From positions 1-37,247 of the forward strand of contig DAIDJK010000220.1 of assembly GCA_027450225.1 (NCBI GenBank): a DNA stretch of 37,247 nt, given 5' to 3'. The notes beneath the pieces are model-generated. The model saw only the letters and a program-made list of their open reading frames with translations. It ran no database searches and was not told the origin of the DNA. This stretch comes from Bryobacterales bacterium. GTDB lineage: Bacteria > Acidobacteriota > Terriglobia > Bryobacterales > Bryobacteraceae. Of this stretch, positions 1-11,518 are shown in pieces. The position numbers were made by a program, and so were the translations under genes. Position 1 is the first letter of the stretch. Every line of letters starts with the position of its first letter.

Positions 1-102
1 CGGCACTATCCCGCAATATGCGGCCAGACGCAGGTCGTGAACGCCCGCCATTTTCTGGCCGCCGGCTTCGCCGCCGAACTCGAAGAATTGCAGCCTCGCT
101 GA
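1..102 (+). CDS. C-terminal end of an upstream CDS ([33 protein letters not shown]), function not recognised
   Basis: Frame 1 is open from base 1 to TGA at 100-102; ends 55 bp before the PYP start on the same strand. Confidence 0.5.
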   Translation, partial: RHYPAICGQTQVVNARHFLAAGFAAELEELQPR

Positions 103-157
103 AACGAAATTCTCAAAAAACCGTAAAGTTCCCCCGCGTCCATCCGATTTATTTCTT

Positions 158-535
158 GTGCAGGTGAAAACACTCACTCCGGCCGATCTCGACAACGTCC
201 TCTCGCGCATGGACGCGGCCGAAATCGATGAACTCCCTTTCGGCGCCATCCAGCTGGACAAAAGCGGAAAGATTCTGACCTATAACTCCGCCGAAGCCGA
301 CATCACCGGTCGAAACCCGGCAGCCGTCATCGGCAAAGACTTCTTCAAAGATGTTGCCCCGTGTACCGCCCGGCCGGCGTTCCAGGGCGTGTTCCAGCAG
401 GGGGTGCTCAACGGCAGGCTCGACACGCTCTTCGATTACACGTTCGACTACAACATGAAACCGACTCAGGTGAGGGTGCATATGAAAAAGGCGCTCGTCG
501 GCGATACCTTCTGGATCATTGTCCGCCGCATCTGA
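158..535 (+). CDS. pyp: Photoactive yellow protein (PAS-fold blue-light photoreceptor)
   Basis: 125 aa; motifs [33 protein letters not shown] and FDY.M.PT.V.VHMKKAL.GD match Halorhodospira PYP (recalled) without gaps. Y42, E46, T50, R52, C69 and M100 fall at identical numbering. GTG start at 158. Confidence 0.93.
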   Translation: MQVKTLTPADLDNVLSRMDAAEIDELPFGAIQLDKSGKILTYNSAEADITGRNPAAVIGKDFFKDVAPCTARPAFQGVFQQGVLNGRLDTLFDYTFDYNMKPTQVRVHMKKALVGDTFWIIVRRI

Positions 536-567
536 GAAAAGCGCCGTCTGGTGAGAGAATAGCGAGC

Positions 568-1707
568 GTGAAGTTGCTCCCCGTCGCCGCAGTCGCGGCG
601 CTTTCATTCAGCATGAGCGCGGCCCGTATCGCCGCTCCCCAGGTCTCGCTGATTCACGCCCCGAATGGCGGCATTCAGCCGCAGGCCGTGGAGGAGAATG
701 GCGTGGTTCACCTCATCTACTTCTCCGGGGACGCGGCGCACGGCGATCTCTACTACGTCCGCTCCGCCGATTTCGGCGCGACGTTTTCCACGCCCATCCG
801 CGTGAATCAGAATCCAGGCGATTCCATTGCCATCGGCAACATCCGCGGCGCGCAGATCGCCGTCGGCCGCAACGGCCGTGTTCACGTGGCATGGAATGGC
901 GCCACAGCCGACCCACGCCGCTCGCCCATGCTCTACGCGCGCCTCAACGATGCCCATACCGCCTTCGAGCCCGAGCGCAACCTGATCCACTCCGCCTGGG
1001 GAATCGACGGCGGTGGAACCGTCGCCGCCGATCCCAAAGGGAACGTCTACGTGATGTGGCACGCGCCGATTCCTGGGCAGAAGGGGGAGGAAAACCGCCG
1101 CGTCTGGATCGCAAAATCGACCGATGACGGCGCCACCTTCGCCCCCGAAACCCTGGCGTTCTCCGAGCCCACCGGCGCCTGCGGTTGCTGCGGCATGCGC
1201 GCTTATGCCGACCCGGAAGGCAACCTCTACGCGCTCTTCCGCTCCGCCACAAACGTCGTCAATCGCGATATCTGGCTGCTCCGTTCCACAGACCATGGCC
1301 GCGGCTTCGAGGGAAAGGATATTTCCCACTGGAATATCGGCGCCTGCGTCATGAGTTCCGAATCCCTCGCGCCCGCGCCCGATGGCGTCCTCGCCGCCTG
1401 GGAATCCGAGAAGCAGGTTTACTTCGGCCGGATCGCGGCCGGCGCGGCGGGCATCTCCACCCCCGTAGCCGCGCCTGGCGCGCCGCAGAACCGAAAATAT
1501 CCCGTAGCCATCAGCGATTCGCGCGGCGAAACTCTCTTCGCCTGGACCGAGGGCATGGCATGGAAGCGCGGCGGCGCAGTCGAATGGCAGGTTTATGATC
1601 GCGGCGGCCAGCCTGAATCCGTCTCCGGCAAACAGGATGGCGTGCCCGCCTGGAGCGTCATCACTGCCTTCGCCAAACCCGACGGCGGCTTCGTAATCGT
1701 GTATTGA
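568..1707 (+). CDS. Secreted sialidase/BNR-repeat-like protein
   Basis: GTG start at 568 gives a signal peptide (MKLLPVAAVAALSFSMSAARIAA). Repeated 'D.GATF..P', 'D.G.VYV.W' and 'S.D.GRGF' motifs are typical of BNR/sialidase-like beta-propellers. The ATG at 361 in the ORF track lies inside pyp and is not needed. Confidence 0.7.
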   Translation: MKLLPVAAVAALSFSMSAARIAAPQVSLIHAPNGGIQPQAVEENGVVHLIYFSGDAAHGDLYYVRSADFGATFSTPIRVNQNPGDSIAIGNIRGAQIAVGRNGRVHVAWNGATADPRRSPMLYARLNDAHTAFEPERNLIHSAWGIDGGGTVAADPKGNVYVMWHAPIPGQKGEENRRVWIAKSTDDGATFAPETLAFSEPTGACGCCGMRAYADPEGNLYALFRSATNVVNRDIWLLRSTDHGRGFEGKDISHWNIGACVMSSESLAPAPDGVLAAWESEKQVYFGRIAAGAAGISTPVAAPGAPQNRKYPVAISDSRGETLFAWTEGMAWKRGGAVEWQVYDRGGQPESVSGKQDGVPAWSVITAFAKPDGGFVIVY

Positions 1708-2833
1708 AATTTCCCGTTGACCTCGGCCTCGTGCTGTCCAGCATCGCGGCCTCCGAGCTTGCCCGTCTTCGCCGGCGCTCCATCCTCGATGACGACCTCT
1801 GGTCGATCGGCCCCGATACCCGCTTTGGGGACGCCGCGCTGCCGCTCGATTCCATTGAACTTCTCTCCCTGGCTGCTGCCGTCAGCGAGATGTTCCACCT
1901 GGCGGAATCCGGCGCGGGCGACTACCTTCTGCGGTATCGCTCGATCGCCGAATGGAGGGAAATCGTCGCTCAGGCCTGGCTTTCGGAGCGCATCACGTTC
2001 CGCACCTCCGGCTCAACCGGCGAGCCGAAAAAATGCGCCCATCGGACCAGCGATCTTCGCGCCGAGCTTCAGCTTCACGCCGCCCGGTTCACGCCGCCGG
2101 AATCAGGAATGCCGGCGCGTGTCGTCTCCTGCGTTCCGGCCCATCACATCTACGGTTTCCTGTTCACCGCGATGCTGCCTTGCACGCTGGGCATTCCGGT
2201 CGTGCGCTCACGGGGCATTCCACAACTCGCGCCACGCGACCTCGTCATCGCCACCCCATATGTCTGGCGCCATATCGATCGCGCGATCGACCACTTTCCG
2301 GATCACACGTTCGGCGTCACGTCCGGCGCGCCCTGTCCGGACGACTTATTCTCTTCTCTCACCCGGAAGGGCCTTGATCTGACCGAAATTTACGGCTCGA
2401 GCGAAACCGCCGGCGTGGGCTCCCGCACCGTGGCTGGCGCTCCGTTCGAACTTCTCGCGAACCGCCCTGCCTTGCCCGAAGTTCCTGACGAAATCGAAAT
2501 GGTCGCTACCCGCCGTTTCCGCGTGCTCGGCCGAAAGACGGCGCGGTTCAGGTGGCGGGCGTGAACGTATTCACTGCCCTCGTCTCGCGCAAAATCGCGG
2601 AACACCCGGAGGTCCGAGAATGCGCTATTCGCAAGATGAATGTCGATGAGGGCGAGCGATTAAAGGCGTTTATCGTGTGGCGCGATGCGCCTGTTCCAGC
2701 CGCGGAATTCGAAGCATGGCTTATCGCGAAACTCGCAGGACCCGAGCGCCCGGCCATGATTTCCAGCGGTCCCGCGCTTCCCCGCGGCGAAAGCGGCAAA
2801 CTGTCCGACTGGCCCGCCTTGTCCACGCCATAG
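1704..2833 (+). pseudogene. AMP-dependent synthetase/ligase, probable p-coumarate:CoA ligase, split by a 1-nt frameshift near 2537
   Basis: Frame-0 part has ITFRTSGSTGEPKKCAHRTSDL (adenylation P-loop-like motif) and EIYGSSETAGVGSR. The rest (GRK|DGAVQVAGVNVF...VRECAIRKMN...LPRGESGKLSDW) is in the next frame and fits the AMP-ligase C-domain. Restoring one base near 2537 gives the canonical G-R-K-D-G-A-V-Q motif. TTG start at 1704 overlaps the upstream stop. Could be a sequencing error or recoding rather than a true pseudogene. Confidence 0.75.
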
Positions 2834-2860
2834 CCGCAACTACCGTCAGCATGGTAGAAA

Positions 2861-2880
2861 ATGGTTCCCTGGGGAACCAT
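2861..2880. promoter_or_regulatory. Perfect 9-bp inverted repeat ATGGTTCCC-TG-GGGAACCAT between the ligase gene and hppA
   Basis: Direct reading: ATGGTTCCCTGGGGAACCAT. No T-tract follows, so an operator is more likely than a terminator. Confidence 0.4.
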
Positions 2881-3016
2881 CAACTGGCCCGAAACGGACA
2901 ACAAATCCCGGTGGGCTTATTGCAGCTTCGCGATTGGCCTGGATAGTCTATTGCAAGGCTGGACAATCGGTAGCCAGCACGTTTTGTTGAGAATTCAGAG
3001 GGGATTACTCAAGCAC

Positions 3017-5540
<2,524 letters not shown>

Positions 5541-5542
<2 letters not shown>

Positions 5543-5568
5543 CCGCGGGTTTCGCCGGCCGCTTTTTT
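5541..5568 (+). terminator. Imperfect intrinsic terminator after hppA
   Basis: agccgcgg-gtttcg-ccggccgct followed by TTTTTT immediately after the hppA stop. Confidence 0.5.
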
Positions 5569-5641
5569 CATTTCGGAGCCGCGTGGCCCGCACGCGGGCA
5601 AGCCGGCGGCGCATGCCCGCCAGTTATCCTGGTACTGAAAT

Positions 5642-6415
5642 ATGGCCTGGGAGAAGGAACTTACCACCGGCGCGGAGATCGCGCGCAAAGCCGGACAACT
5701 CGCGCTCAAGATTCGCGAGGGGAATATTGGGGTCGAATCCAAGTCGGACGAATCGCCCGTCACCATCGCGGATCGTGAATGCGAGAAGCTCATCGTCAGC
5801 GAACTGGAAAAAGCATTCCCGGACGATGGCGTACTCGGCGAAGAGGGCGCGAACCGCGAACCGGCGAACGGCCGCAAGTGGATCATCGATCCCATCGACG
5901 GCACGCGGGATTTCATCCGCGGTACCCGCGCCTGGAGCGTGCTCATCGGTCTTGAGCAGAACGGCAAGGTGGTCGCCGGACACGCCTACTTCCCCGCTTT
6001 CGATGAAATGTACTCCGCGGCGAAGGGCGAAGGCGCTTTCTGGAACGGCCAGCGCATGCGGGCTTCGGACGTCCAGAAAAAAAGCGAAGCCCTGCTCTGC
6101 TGCAACGGTCTCGGCTTCATGCACCGTTATCCGTTCGCGAATCAGCTTGTCGAATGGCTGCGCGACTTCTGGACCGTGCGCAGCATGGGCGGCTGTCTCG
6201 ACGCCATGCTGGTCGCCAGCGGCCGCGCCGACGCGTGGCTCGAAGCGCAGGCGAAGCCCTGGGATCTGGCGCCGCTGAAGATCATTGCCGAAGAAGCAGG
6301 CTGCGTCACGTTCGATTTCGAAGGCAAGGAGACGATCTATGGCGGTAATTTCGTCATCTGCGTTCCCTCCCTGGCCGACGAGTTGAAGCGCTTCACGGCG
6401 CGCCGCTCGGAATAG
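5642..6415 (+). CDS. Inositol monophosphatase / histidinol-phosphatase (HisN-like) family protein
   Basis: Motifs GEEG, WIIDPIDGTRDFIRG and 'AKPWDLAPLKIIAEEAG'. Confidence 0.88.
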   Translation: MAWEKELTTGAEIARKAGQLALKIREGNIGVESKSDESPVTIADRECEKLIVSELEKAFPDDGVLGEEGANREPANGRKWIIDPIDGTRDFIRGTRAWSVLIGLEQNGKVVAGHAYFPAFDEMYSAAKGEGAFWNGQRMRASDVQKKSEALLCCNGLGFMHRYPFANQLVEWLRDFWTVRSMGGCLDAMLVASGRADAWLEAQAKPWDLAPLKIIAEEAGCVTFDFEGKETIYGGNFVICVPSLADELKRFTARRSE

Positions 6416-6425
6416 AGTTTCCTTC

Positions 6426-7454
6426 ATGAGAATTGCCGAGCTGATTGGCCTCAAGAAGTTTCGCGTGGCGGATGGTCCCGAGCCCGAGCCGCGCAAAGGC
6501 GAAGTGCTGATCCAGGTGGGCGCGGTCGGCGTCTGCGGGTCGGACATGCATTATTACGCCGAAGGCGGCATCGGCGATTCCCGCGTCAAATATCCCGTGG
6601 TGCTGGGGCACGAACCCGCGGGCACGGTCATCCGCACCGGCCCGGACGTCACCGGCATTTCACCGGGGGACCGGTTCGCGCTCGAACCGGCCATTCCCTG
6701 TCAGGCATGCGAGATGTGCCGGCGCGGCCTGCAGAACCTCTGCGACAACATGCGCTTCATGAGCTCCGGCGGCGTACCGGGTTTTTTCCGCCAGCGCGTC
6801 GTGCTGCCGGCCCACAATCTCATCCCGATCCCGCAACACATCAGTCTGGAAGTGGCGACGCTGATCGAGCCGCTCGCCGTGGTTCTGCATTCCATGAAAT
6901 TCGCCTCTCTGCGGCCGGGGGAAACGGCCGCCGTGTTCGGCGCGGGGCCCATCGGACTGCTCACCATCGCGGCGCTCAAGCTGGCAGGCGCTTCCCGGAT
7001 CTGGGCCGTGGAACCCGTGGCGCACCGCCGCGACATGGCGAAGCACATGGGCGCGGATGTGGTGCTCGACAAGACGGACCCGGAAAAGACCATCCTGAAG
7101 GACACCTCCAATCGCGGCGTCGATGTGGCGTTCGATTGCGCCGCGAAGAAGGGCACCGTGCGCCGCGTTGTCGCGTCGCTGGCCAAGGCGGGGAGGCTGG
7201 TCTACACGGGAATTCCTTCCGAACTCGACATTCCATTCGACGCTGTCGGGCTCCGCAAGAAGGAGCTTACGATCTACAACGTCTATCGTTCCAACCACCA
7301 GAGCGAAGCCGCGCGGGATCTTTTGGCCACGCACTCGAGGTACTTCGCTCCTCTGGTTACCCACACCAAGGCGCTCGATGACATTCAGGCCGCCTTCCTC
7401 GTCGTCGACCGGTATCAGGACGGCGTCGGCAAAATGGTGATTACAGCGGCCTGA
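6426..7454 (+). CDS. Zinc-dependent medium-chain alcohol/polyol dehydrogenase (sorbitol/L-iditol dehydrogenase-like)
   Basis: GVCGSDMHYYAEG, LGHEPAGTV, CRRGLQNLCDNMRF, GAGPIGLLTIAALKLAGA motifs. Confidence 0.9.
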   Translation: MRIAELIGLKKFRVADGPEPEPRKGEVLIQVGAVGVCGSDMHYYAEGGIGDSRVKYPVVLGHEPAGTVIRTGPDVTGISPGDRFALEPAIPCQACEMCRRGLQNLCDNMRFMSSGGVPGFFRQRVVLPAHNLIPIPQHISLEVATLIEPLAVVLHSMKFASLRPGETAAVFGAGPIGLLTIAALKLAGASRIWAVEPVAHRRDMAKHMGADVVLDKTDPEKTILKDTSNRGVDVAFDCAAKKGTVRRVVASLAKAGRLVYTGIPSELDIPFDAVGLRKKELTIYNVYRSNHQSEAARDLLATHSRYFAPLVTHTKALDDIQAAFLVVDRYQDGVGKMVITAA

Positions 7455-7562
7455 GCGGCCGCTCTGTTCGTTTCCAGCCAGAACCGCGATATTTCCTACA
7501 GCGGTCGTCCCCGGCTTTCGATAGAATCCCCGCATAAAGCTCGGGAGGTTCTTTTTTCACAA

Positions 7563-10500
7563 ATGAGATGGATTACGCTGCCCCTTTGCGCGCTGGCAGT
7601 CTCAGGCGTGTTGTTTGCCCAGGCGCTGGGTGAAATAGCCGGCGAAGTTCGCGACCCCGCCGGCGCCACGGTTCCCTCAGCCACCGTTACGCTGACGAAC
7701 ACCGCGACCAATGCGGTTCGCACGGCGACCACCAACGATTCCGGAATTTACGACTTCCCTGCCCTGCAGCCTGGGCCTTATCGCGTGCGCGTCGAGCACC
7801 CCGGATTTCAGGCCGCCACCCGCCAGGACATCGAACTGCAGGTGCAGCAAACTGCGCGCGTCGATTTCACCATGCAGATCGGCAACGCCAGTCAGGAGAT
7901 CGACGTCAGCGCGTCCGCCGAGCAGTTGAATACCGACGACGCCACCGTGGGTACCGTCATCGAGAACCGCTCCGTCGTCGATCTGCCGCTGAATGGTCGG
8001 GACTATCTTCAACTGGTAGCGCTGAGTCCGAACGTGACGTCCGGCTTCTCCGCTCCCGGCCAGGCCGCGGCGCGCCAGGGCGGACAGCGCGCCAGCGAAA
8101 ACTTCGCCGTCGCCGGTCAGCGTGGCGTCTTCAACTACTACACGCTTGACGGCATGGACAATACCGACGTGAATTTCAACCTGTACCTGTTCGAGCCGTC
8201 GATCGACGCCGTTCAGGAATTCAAGGTGCAGACCGGCGTTTATCCGGCCGAGTACGGCCGCGAAGCGACGCAGATCAACGTTTCCACGAAGCCCGGGACC
8301 AATGCTTTCCATGGCGCCGCGTTCGAATTCCTGCGCAACGATATCCTCGACGCCAAACAGTACGATTTCATCGGCACCGCGCCGCCGAAAACCCCGTTCA
8401 AGTGGAATCAGTTCGGATTCGTGCTCGGCGGACCCGTCTGGATTCCGCATGTTTTCAACGGCAGGGACAAGCTGTTCTTCATGTCCAACTACGAAGGCTT
8501 CCGGCTGCGAACGCAGGCGAACGGCGTCTTTACCGTTCCCACAGCCGCCGAACGCGGCGGCGATTTCTCGGCCGTCCCGAACGTGACTTTGTACGACCCG
8601 GCATCGAAGAACATCGTGAACGGATCGCCGGTCGGCTCAGTGTTCCCCGGCAACATCATTCCCGCCAGCCGGATCAGCACCGTTTCTCTGAAGCTGTTGC
8701 AGTATTACCCGCTGCCGAACATCAACACCGGCGGCATCATCCGCAACAACTATCAGGACGTCCTGCCGAATCCGCAGAATCGCGATCAGTTCACGCAGCG
8801 CATCGATTACACCGAGAACGAGAAATCGACCTGGTTCTTCCGCTACAGCTGGGATGACGAGAATTCCCTCTCCAACGGCATCTTCGAGAACGGTTCCACC
8901 GTCATCACCGGCGCGAAGCAATGGGAGCTTTCAAATACCCGGGTGATCTCGCCGACGCAGGTGAACCAGGCGCTTTTCGGGGTGAACGACTTCCACAACA
9001 TCTCCGGCACGCAGCTCGGCGGGAAAGTGGACGTGGTGGATCAGCTCGGAATTCCGGGTCTTACGGCGCCGAACTCGCTGAGCTGGGGCATCCCGAATGT
9101 GGGCTTCAACAATGGAGCGCCTTACAGCGGTTTCGGCAACGCCACCAGCGCGCCATTCGTGACCGCGGATGCGGCGTTCCAGTGGGCCGATAACTACTCC
9201 TGGACCCGCGGCAAACATTCGCTGCGCTTCGGCGGAGAGGTCCGCCGCGACCGCTACAACGAATACGGCAATGAATTCTCGCGCGGCCAGTTCCTGTTCA
9301 GCGGCCAGATGACCGGCAATCCGTTCAAAAGCCAGCAGAACGGGGATGCCTTCGCGGACCTGCTGCTCGGCTACTGCGCTACCTGCGCGGACGCCGTGAA
9401 CCTTGCCTTCACGCAGTTCCGCGCCACCAGTCAGGCTTATTATGCGGACGATACCTGGCGCGTCACGTCGAAAGTAACAGTCACCGCCGGCCTTCGCTAT
9501 GAATTCGTTCCACCCTGGTATGACAAGAGCCAGAGCATTCTGAACACGATTGTTCCCATCATCCCCACTTTCGCCAACGATACCAATCCGGCGGATCAGC
9601 CGGTCATGTACCGCCCCGGCACGGGTAACTTCTACCAGAATTATCAGAACGTGCGCTTCGATCCCCGCATCAACACCGTACGCAGCAACCTCTATGGCGG
9701 CCGCCTCGTGCAATCCGACCCCACCAATTTCGCCCCGCGCATCGGCATCGCTTACAGTCCCACGTCAAAGTGGACCATCCGCTCCGGTTTCGGCATCTTC
9801 TACGATCAGGAGTCCGGCAATTCACGCTTCGATCTGGCGCGCGGCTGGGGCAAGATCCAGGTGAGCGGCGCGTCCAACGTGCCCGCCACCACCTACAACA
9901 ACTTCATCACTTCCACCGGCTCTTACTTCCTGCTGAATCAATCGCCGAATGCGTTTGGCGTGCAGCCGAACATCAAGACGCCCTATACGGTGCAATACCT
10001 GTTCAATGTGCAGCGGGAGGTCGGAAAGAACAGCGTGCTCGAAGTCGGTTACGAAGGCACCGAAGGCCACCACCTCGAAGGTTTGCAGGATACGAATATG
10101 CCTGTGCCTTCCGGCAACGGATCGAGCGAGGCTTCGCGCTCGCCATTCCCGTACCTCGGCATCATTCAAAACGTGATTGGCCAGTACGACAGCAACTACA
10201 ACGCGCTCGATGTGAAATATACCCACAGCTACAACGCGGGCGTTACTTACATCCTTGGCTACACGTGGTCGAAGTCGCTCGACGACGCGAGCGCCATCCG
10301 CGGCACATCCACCGACATTTTTCCGCAGAACAGCCTTTGCCTGCGCTGCGACTGGGGCCCTTCCGGATTCAACATTCCACAGCGTGTGGTGCTTTCCGTC
10401 CTCTACGATCTGCCTTTCGGCGCCGGCAAACGCTTTCTCAATCACGGCGGCATCGTCAACCAGATACTGGGCGGATGGCAGGCGGGATCGATCATTACGG

Positions 10501-10943
10501 ATCAATCCGGCTACCCGATCAACCCCGCGTCCGGCGTGAATTCATCGGGTACCAACCACTACGGAGAGATCCGTTACAGCGCGACCGGGATTTCGCCGAA
10601 CCAGAACAACCAGATCGCCACCACAAACGCGCGCTGGTTTAACCCCGCCGCGTTCGCGCTTCCGGTTCCCGGCAACTTCGGCAACATGTCGCGCAACGTG
10701 CTCGTCGGGCCGTCGCTGTTCAACTGGGATGCGTCGCTCCACAAGCTGTTCACCATCACGGAGCGGCAGAACATCGAGTTCCGCTGGGAGTTGTTCAATT
10801 CCTGGAATCACCCGAACTGGGGCAATCCGAACATGACGTGGGGAAGCACGAGTCTGACAACGCCCGGTCCCGCGTTCCTCACCATCACGAGCACGCAGAC
10901 CAACATGCGGCAAATGCAACTGGCCCTGAAATACAACTTCTGA
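7563..10943 (+). CDS. TonB-dependent receptor with N-terminal carboxypeptidase-regulatory-like domain (Oar-like)
   Basis: Signal peptide, then GEIAGEVRDPAGATVPSATVTLTNTATN (CarbReg), plug domain (VVDLPLNGRDYLQLVALSPNV) and a long beta-barrel ending in aromatic F. Confidence 0.92.
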   Translation: MRWITLPLCALAVSGVLFAQALGEIAGEVRDPAGATVPSATVTLTNTATNAVRTATTNDSGIYDFPALQPGPYRVRVEHPGFQAATRQDIELQVQQTARVDFTMQIGNASQEIDVSASAEQLNTDDATVGTVIENRSVVDLPLNGRDYLQLVALSPNVTSGFSAPGQAAARQGGQRASENFAVAGQRGVFNYYTLDGMDNTDVNFNLYLFEPSIDAVQEFKVQTGVYPAEYGREATQINVSTKPGTNAFHGAAFEFLRNDILDAKQYDFIGTAPPKTPFKWNQFGFVLGGPVWIPHVFNGRDKLFFMSNYEGFRLRTQANGVFTVPTAAERGGDFSAVPNVTLYDPASKNIVNGSPVGSVFPGNIIPASRISTVSLKLLQYYPLPNINTGGIIRNNYQDVLPNPQNRDQFTQRIDYTENEKSTWFFRYSWDDENSLSNGIFENGSTVITGAKQWELSNTRVISPTQVNQALFGVNDFHNISGTQLGGKVDVVDQLGIPGLTAPNSLSWGIPNVGFNNGAPYSGFGNATSAPFVTADAAFQWADNYSWTRGKHSLRFGGEVRRDRYNEYGNEFSRGQFLFSGQMTGNPFKSQQNGDAFADLLLGYCATCADAVNLAFTQFRATSQAYYADDTWRVTSKVTVTAGLRYEFVPPWYDKSQSILNTIVPIIPTFANDTNPADQPVMYRPGTGNFYQNYQNVRFDPRINTVRSNLYGGRLVQSDPTNFAPRIGIAYSPTSKWTIRSGFGIFYDQESGNSRFDLARGWGKIQVSGASNVPATTYNNFITSTGSYFLLNQSPNAFGVQPNIKTPYTVQYLFNVQREVGKNSVLEVGYEGTEGHHLEGLQDTNMPVPSGNGSSEASRSPFPYLGIIQNVIGQYDSNYNALDVKYTHSYNAGVTYILGYTWSKSLDDASAIRGTSTDIFPQNSLCLRCDWGPSGFNIPQRVVLSVLYDLPFGAGKRFLNHGGIVNQILGGWQAGSIITDQSGYPINPASGVNSSGTNHYGEIRYSATGISPNQNNQIATTNARWFNPAAFALPVPGNFGNMSRNVLVGPSLFNWDASLHKLFTITERQNIEFRWELFNSWNHPNWGNPNMTWGSTSLTTPGPAFLTITSTQTNMRQMQLALKYNF

Positions 10944-10952
10944 GCGGCGGCA

Positions 10953-10980
10953 GGCGGCGCGGCAGTCACACCGCGCCGCC
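10953..10980. terminator. GC-rich perfect hairpin between convergent genes
   Basis: ggcggcgcgg-cagtcaca-ccgcgccgcc, 10-bp perfect arms, 8-nt loop; lies at the convergent 3' ends of the TBDR and macro genes. Confidence 0.45.
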
Positions 10981-11517
10981 GCGCAATACCGCTTCGTGAA
11001 TCCGCAACGCTTCTTCTCCGAACAGCACGAGCGAGGCGCGGCCCAGGCTTTTCGCTCCCTCCATCAGATGCCTCCGGATTTCCCCGATCGCGATTTCGGC
11101 CCCGCCGCGCATCGGATAGCCGTAGACTCCGGTGCTGATGGCCGGAAACGCAATGGATTCCAGCCCGCGCTCTTCGGCCATCGCAAGGCAGACCCGATAA
11201 CAGGAGGCCAGCAGTTCGGCCTCGCGCCGCCCGCCGCCGCTCCAGACCGGCCCAACCGTGTGAAAGATGAATCTGGCCGGCAGAAGACCCGCTCCGGTGG
11301 CCACCGCCTGGCCCGTTGGGCACGTTCCAATCCGCGCCTGAATGGCATCCAGTTCACGGCGCATCTCCGGGCCCGCCGCACGATGAATCGCGCCATCCAC
11401 GCCACCACCGCCGGCAAGATGCGAATTCGCCGCATTCACGATCGCGTCGGCCTCCACGCGCGTAATGTCGCCCTGCTCGATTTGAAGAATCTTTCCGGCT
11501 TCAGACCGCCAGATCAT
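10966..11517 (-). CDS. Macro-domain protein (O-acetyl-ADP-ribose deacetylase / ADP-ribose-1''-phosphatase family)
   Basis: GDITRVEADAIVNAANSHLAGGGGVDGAIHRAAG and AFPAISTGVYGYP motifs. Confidence 0.94.
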   Translation of the reverse strand: MIWRSEAGKILQIEQGDITRVEADAIVNAANSHLAGGGGVDGAIHRAAGPEMRRELDAIQARIGTCPTGQAVATGAGLLPARFIFHTVGPVWSGGGRREAELLASCYRVCLAMAEERGLESIAFPAISTGVYGYPMRGGAEIAIGEIRRHLMEGAKSLGRASLVLFGEEALRIHEAVLRGGAV

Positions 11518-11518
11518 C

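Noticed and set aside
361-567. ATG 361 as the start of the sialidase-like gene
   Set aside because: Would overlap most of the pyp 3' half with an Arg-rich extension; GTG 568 gives a proper signal peptide.
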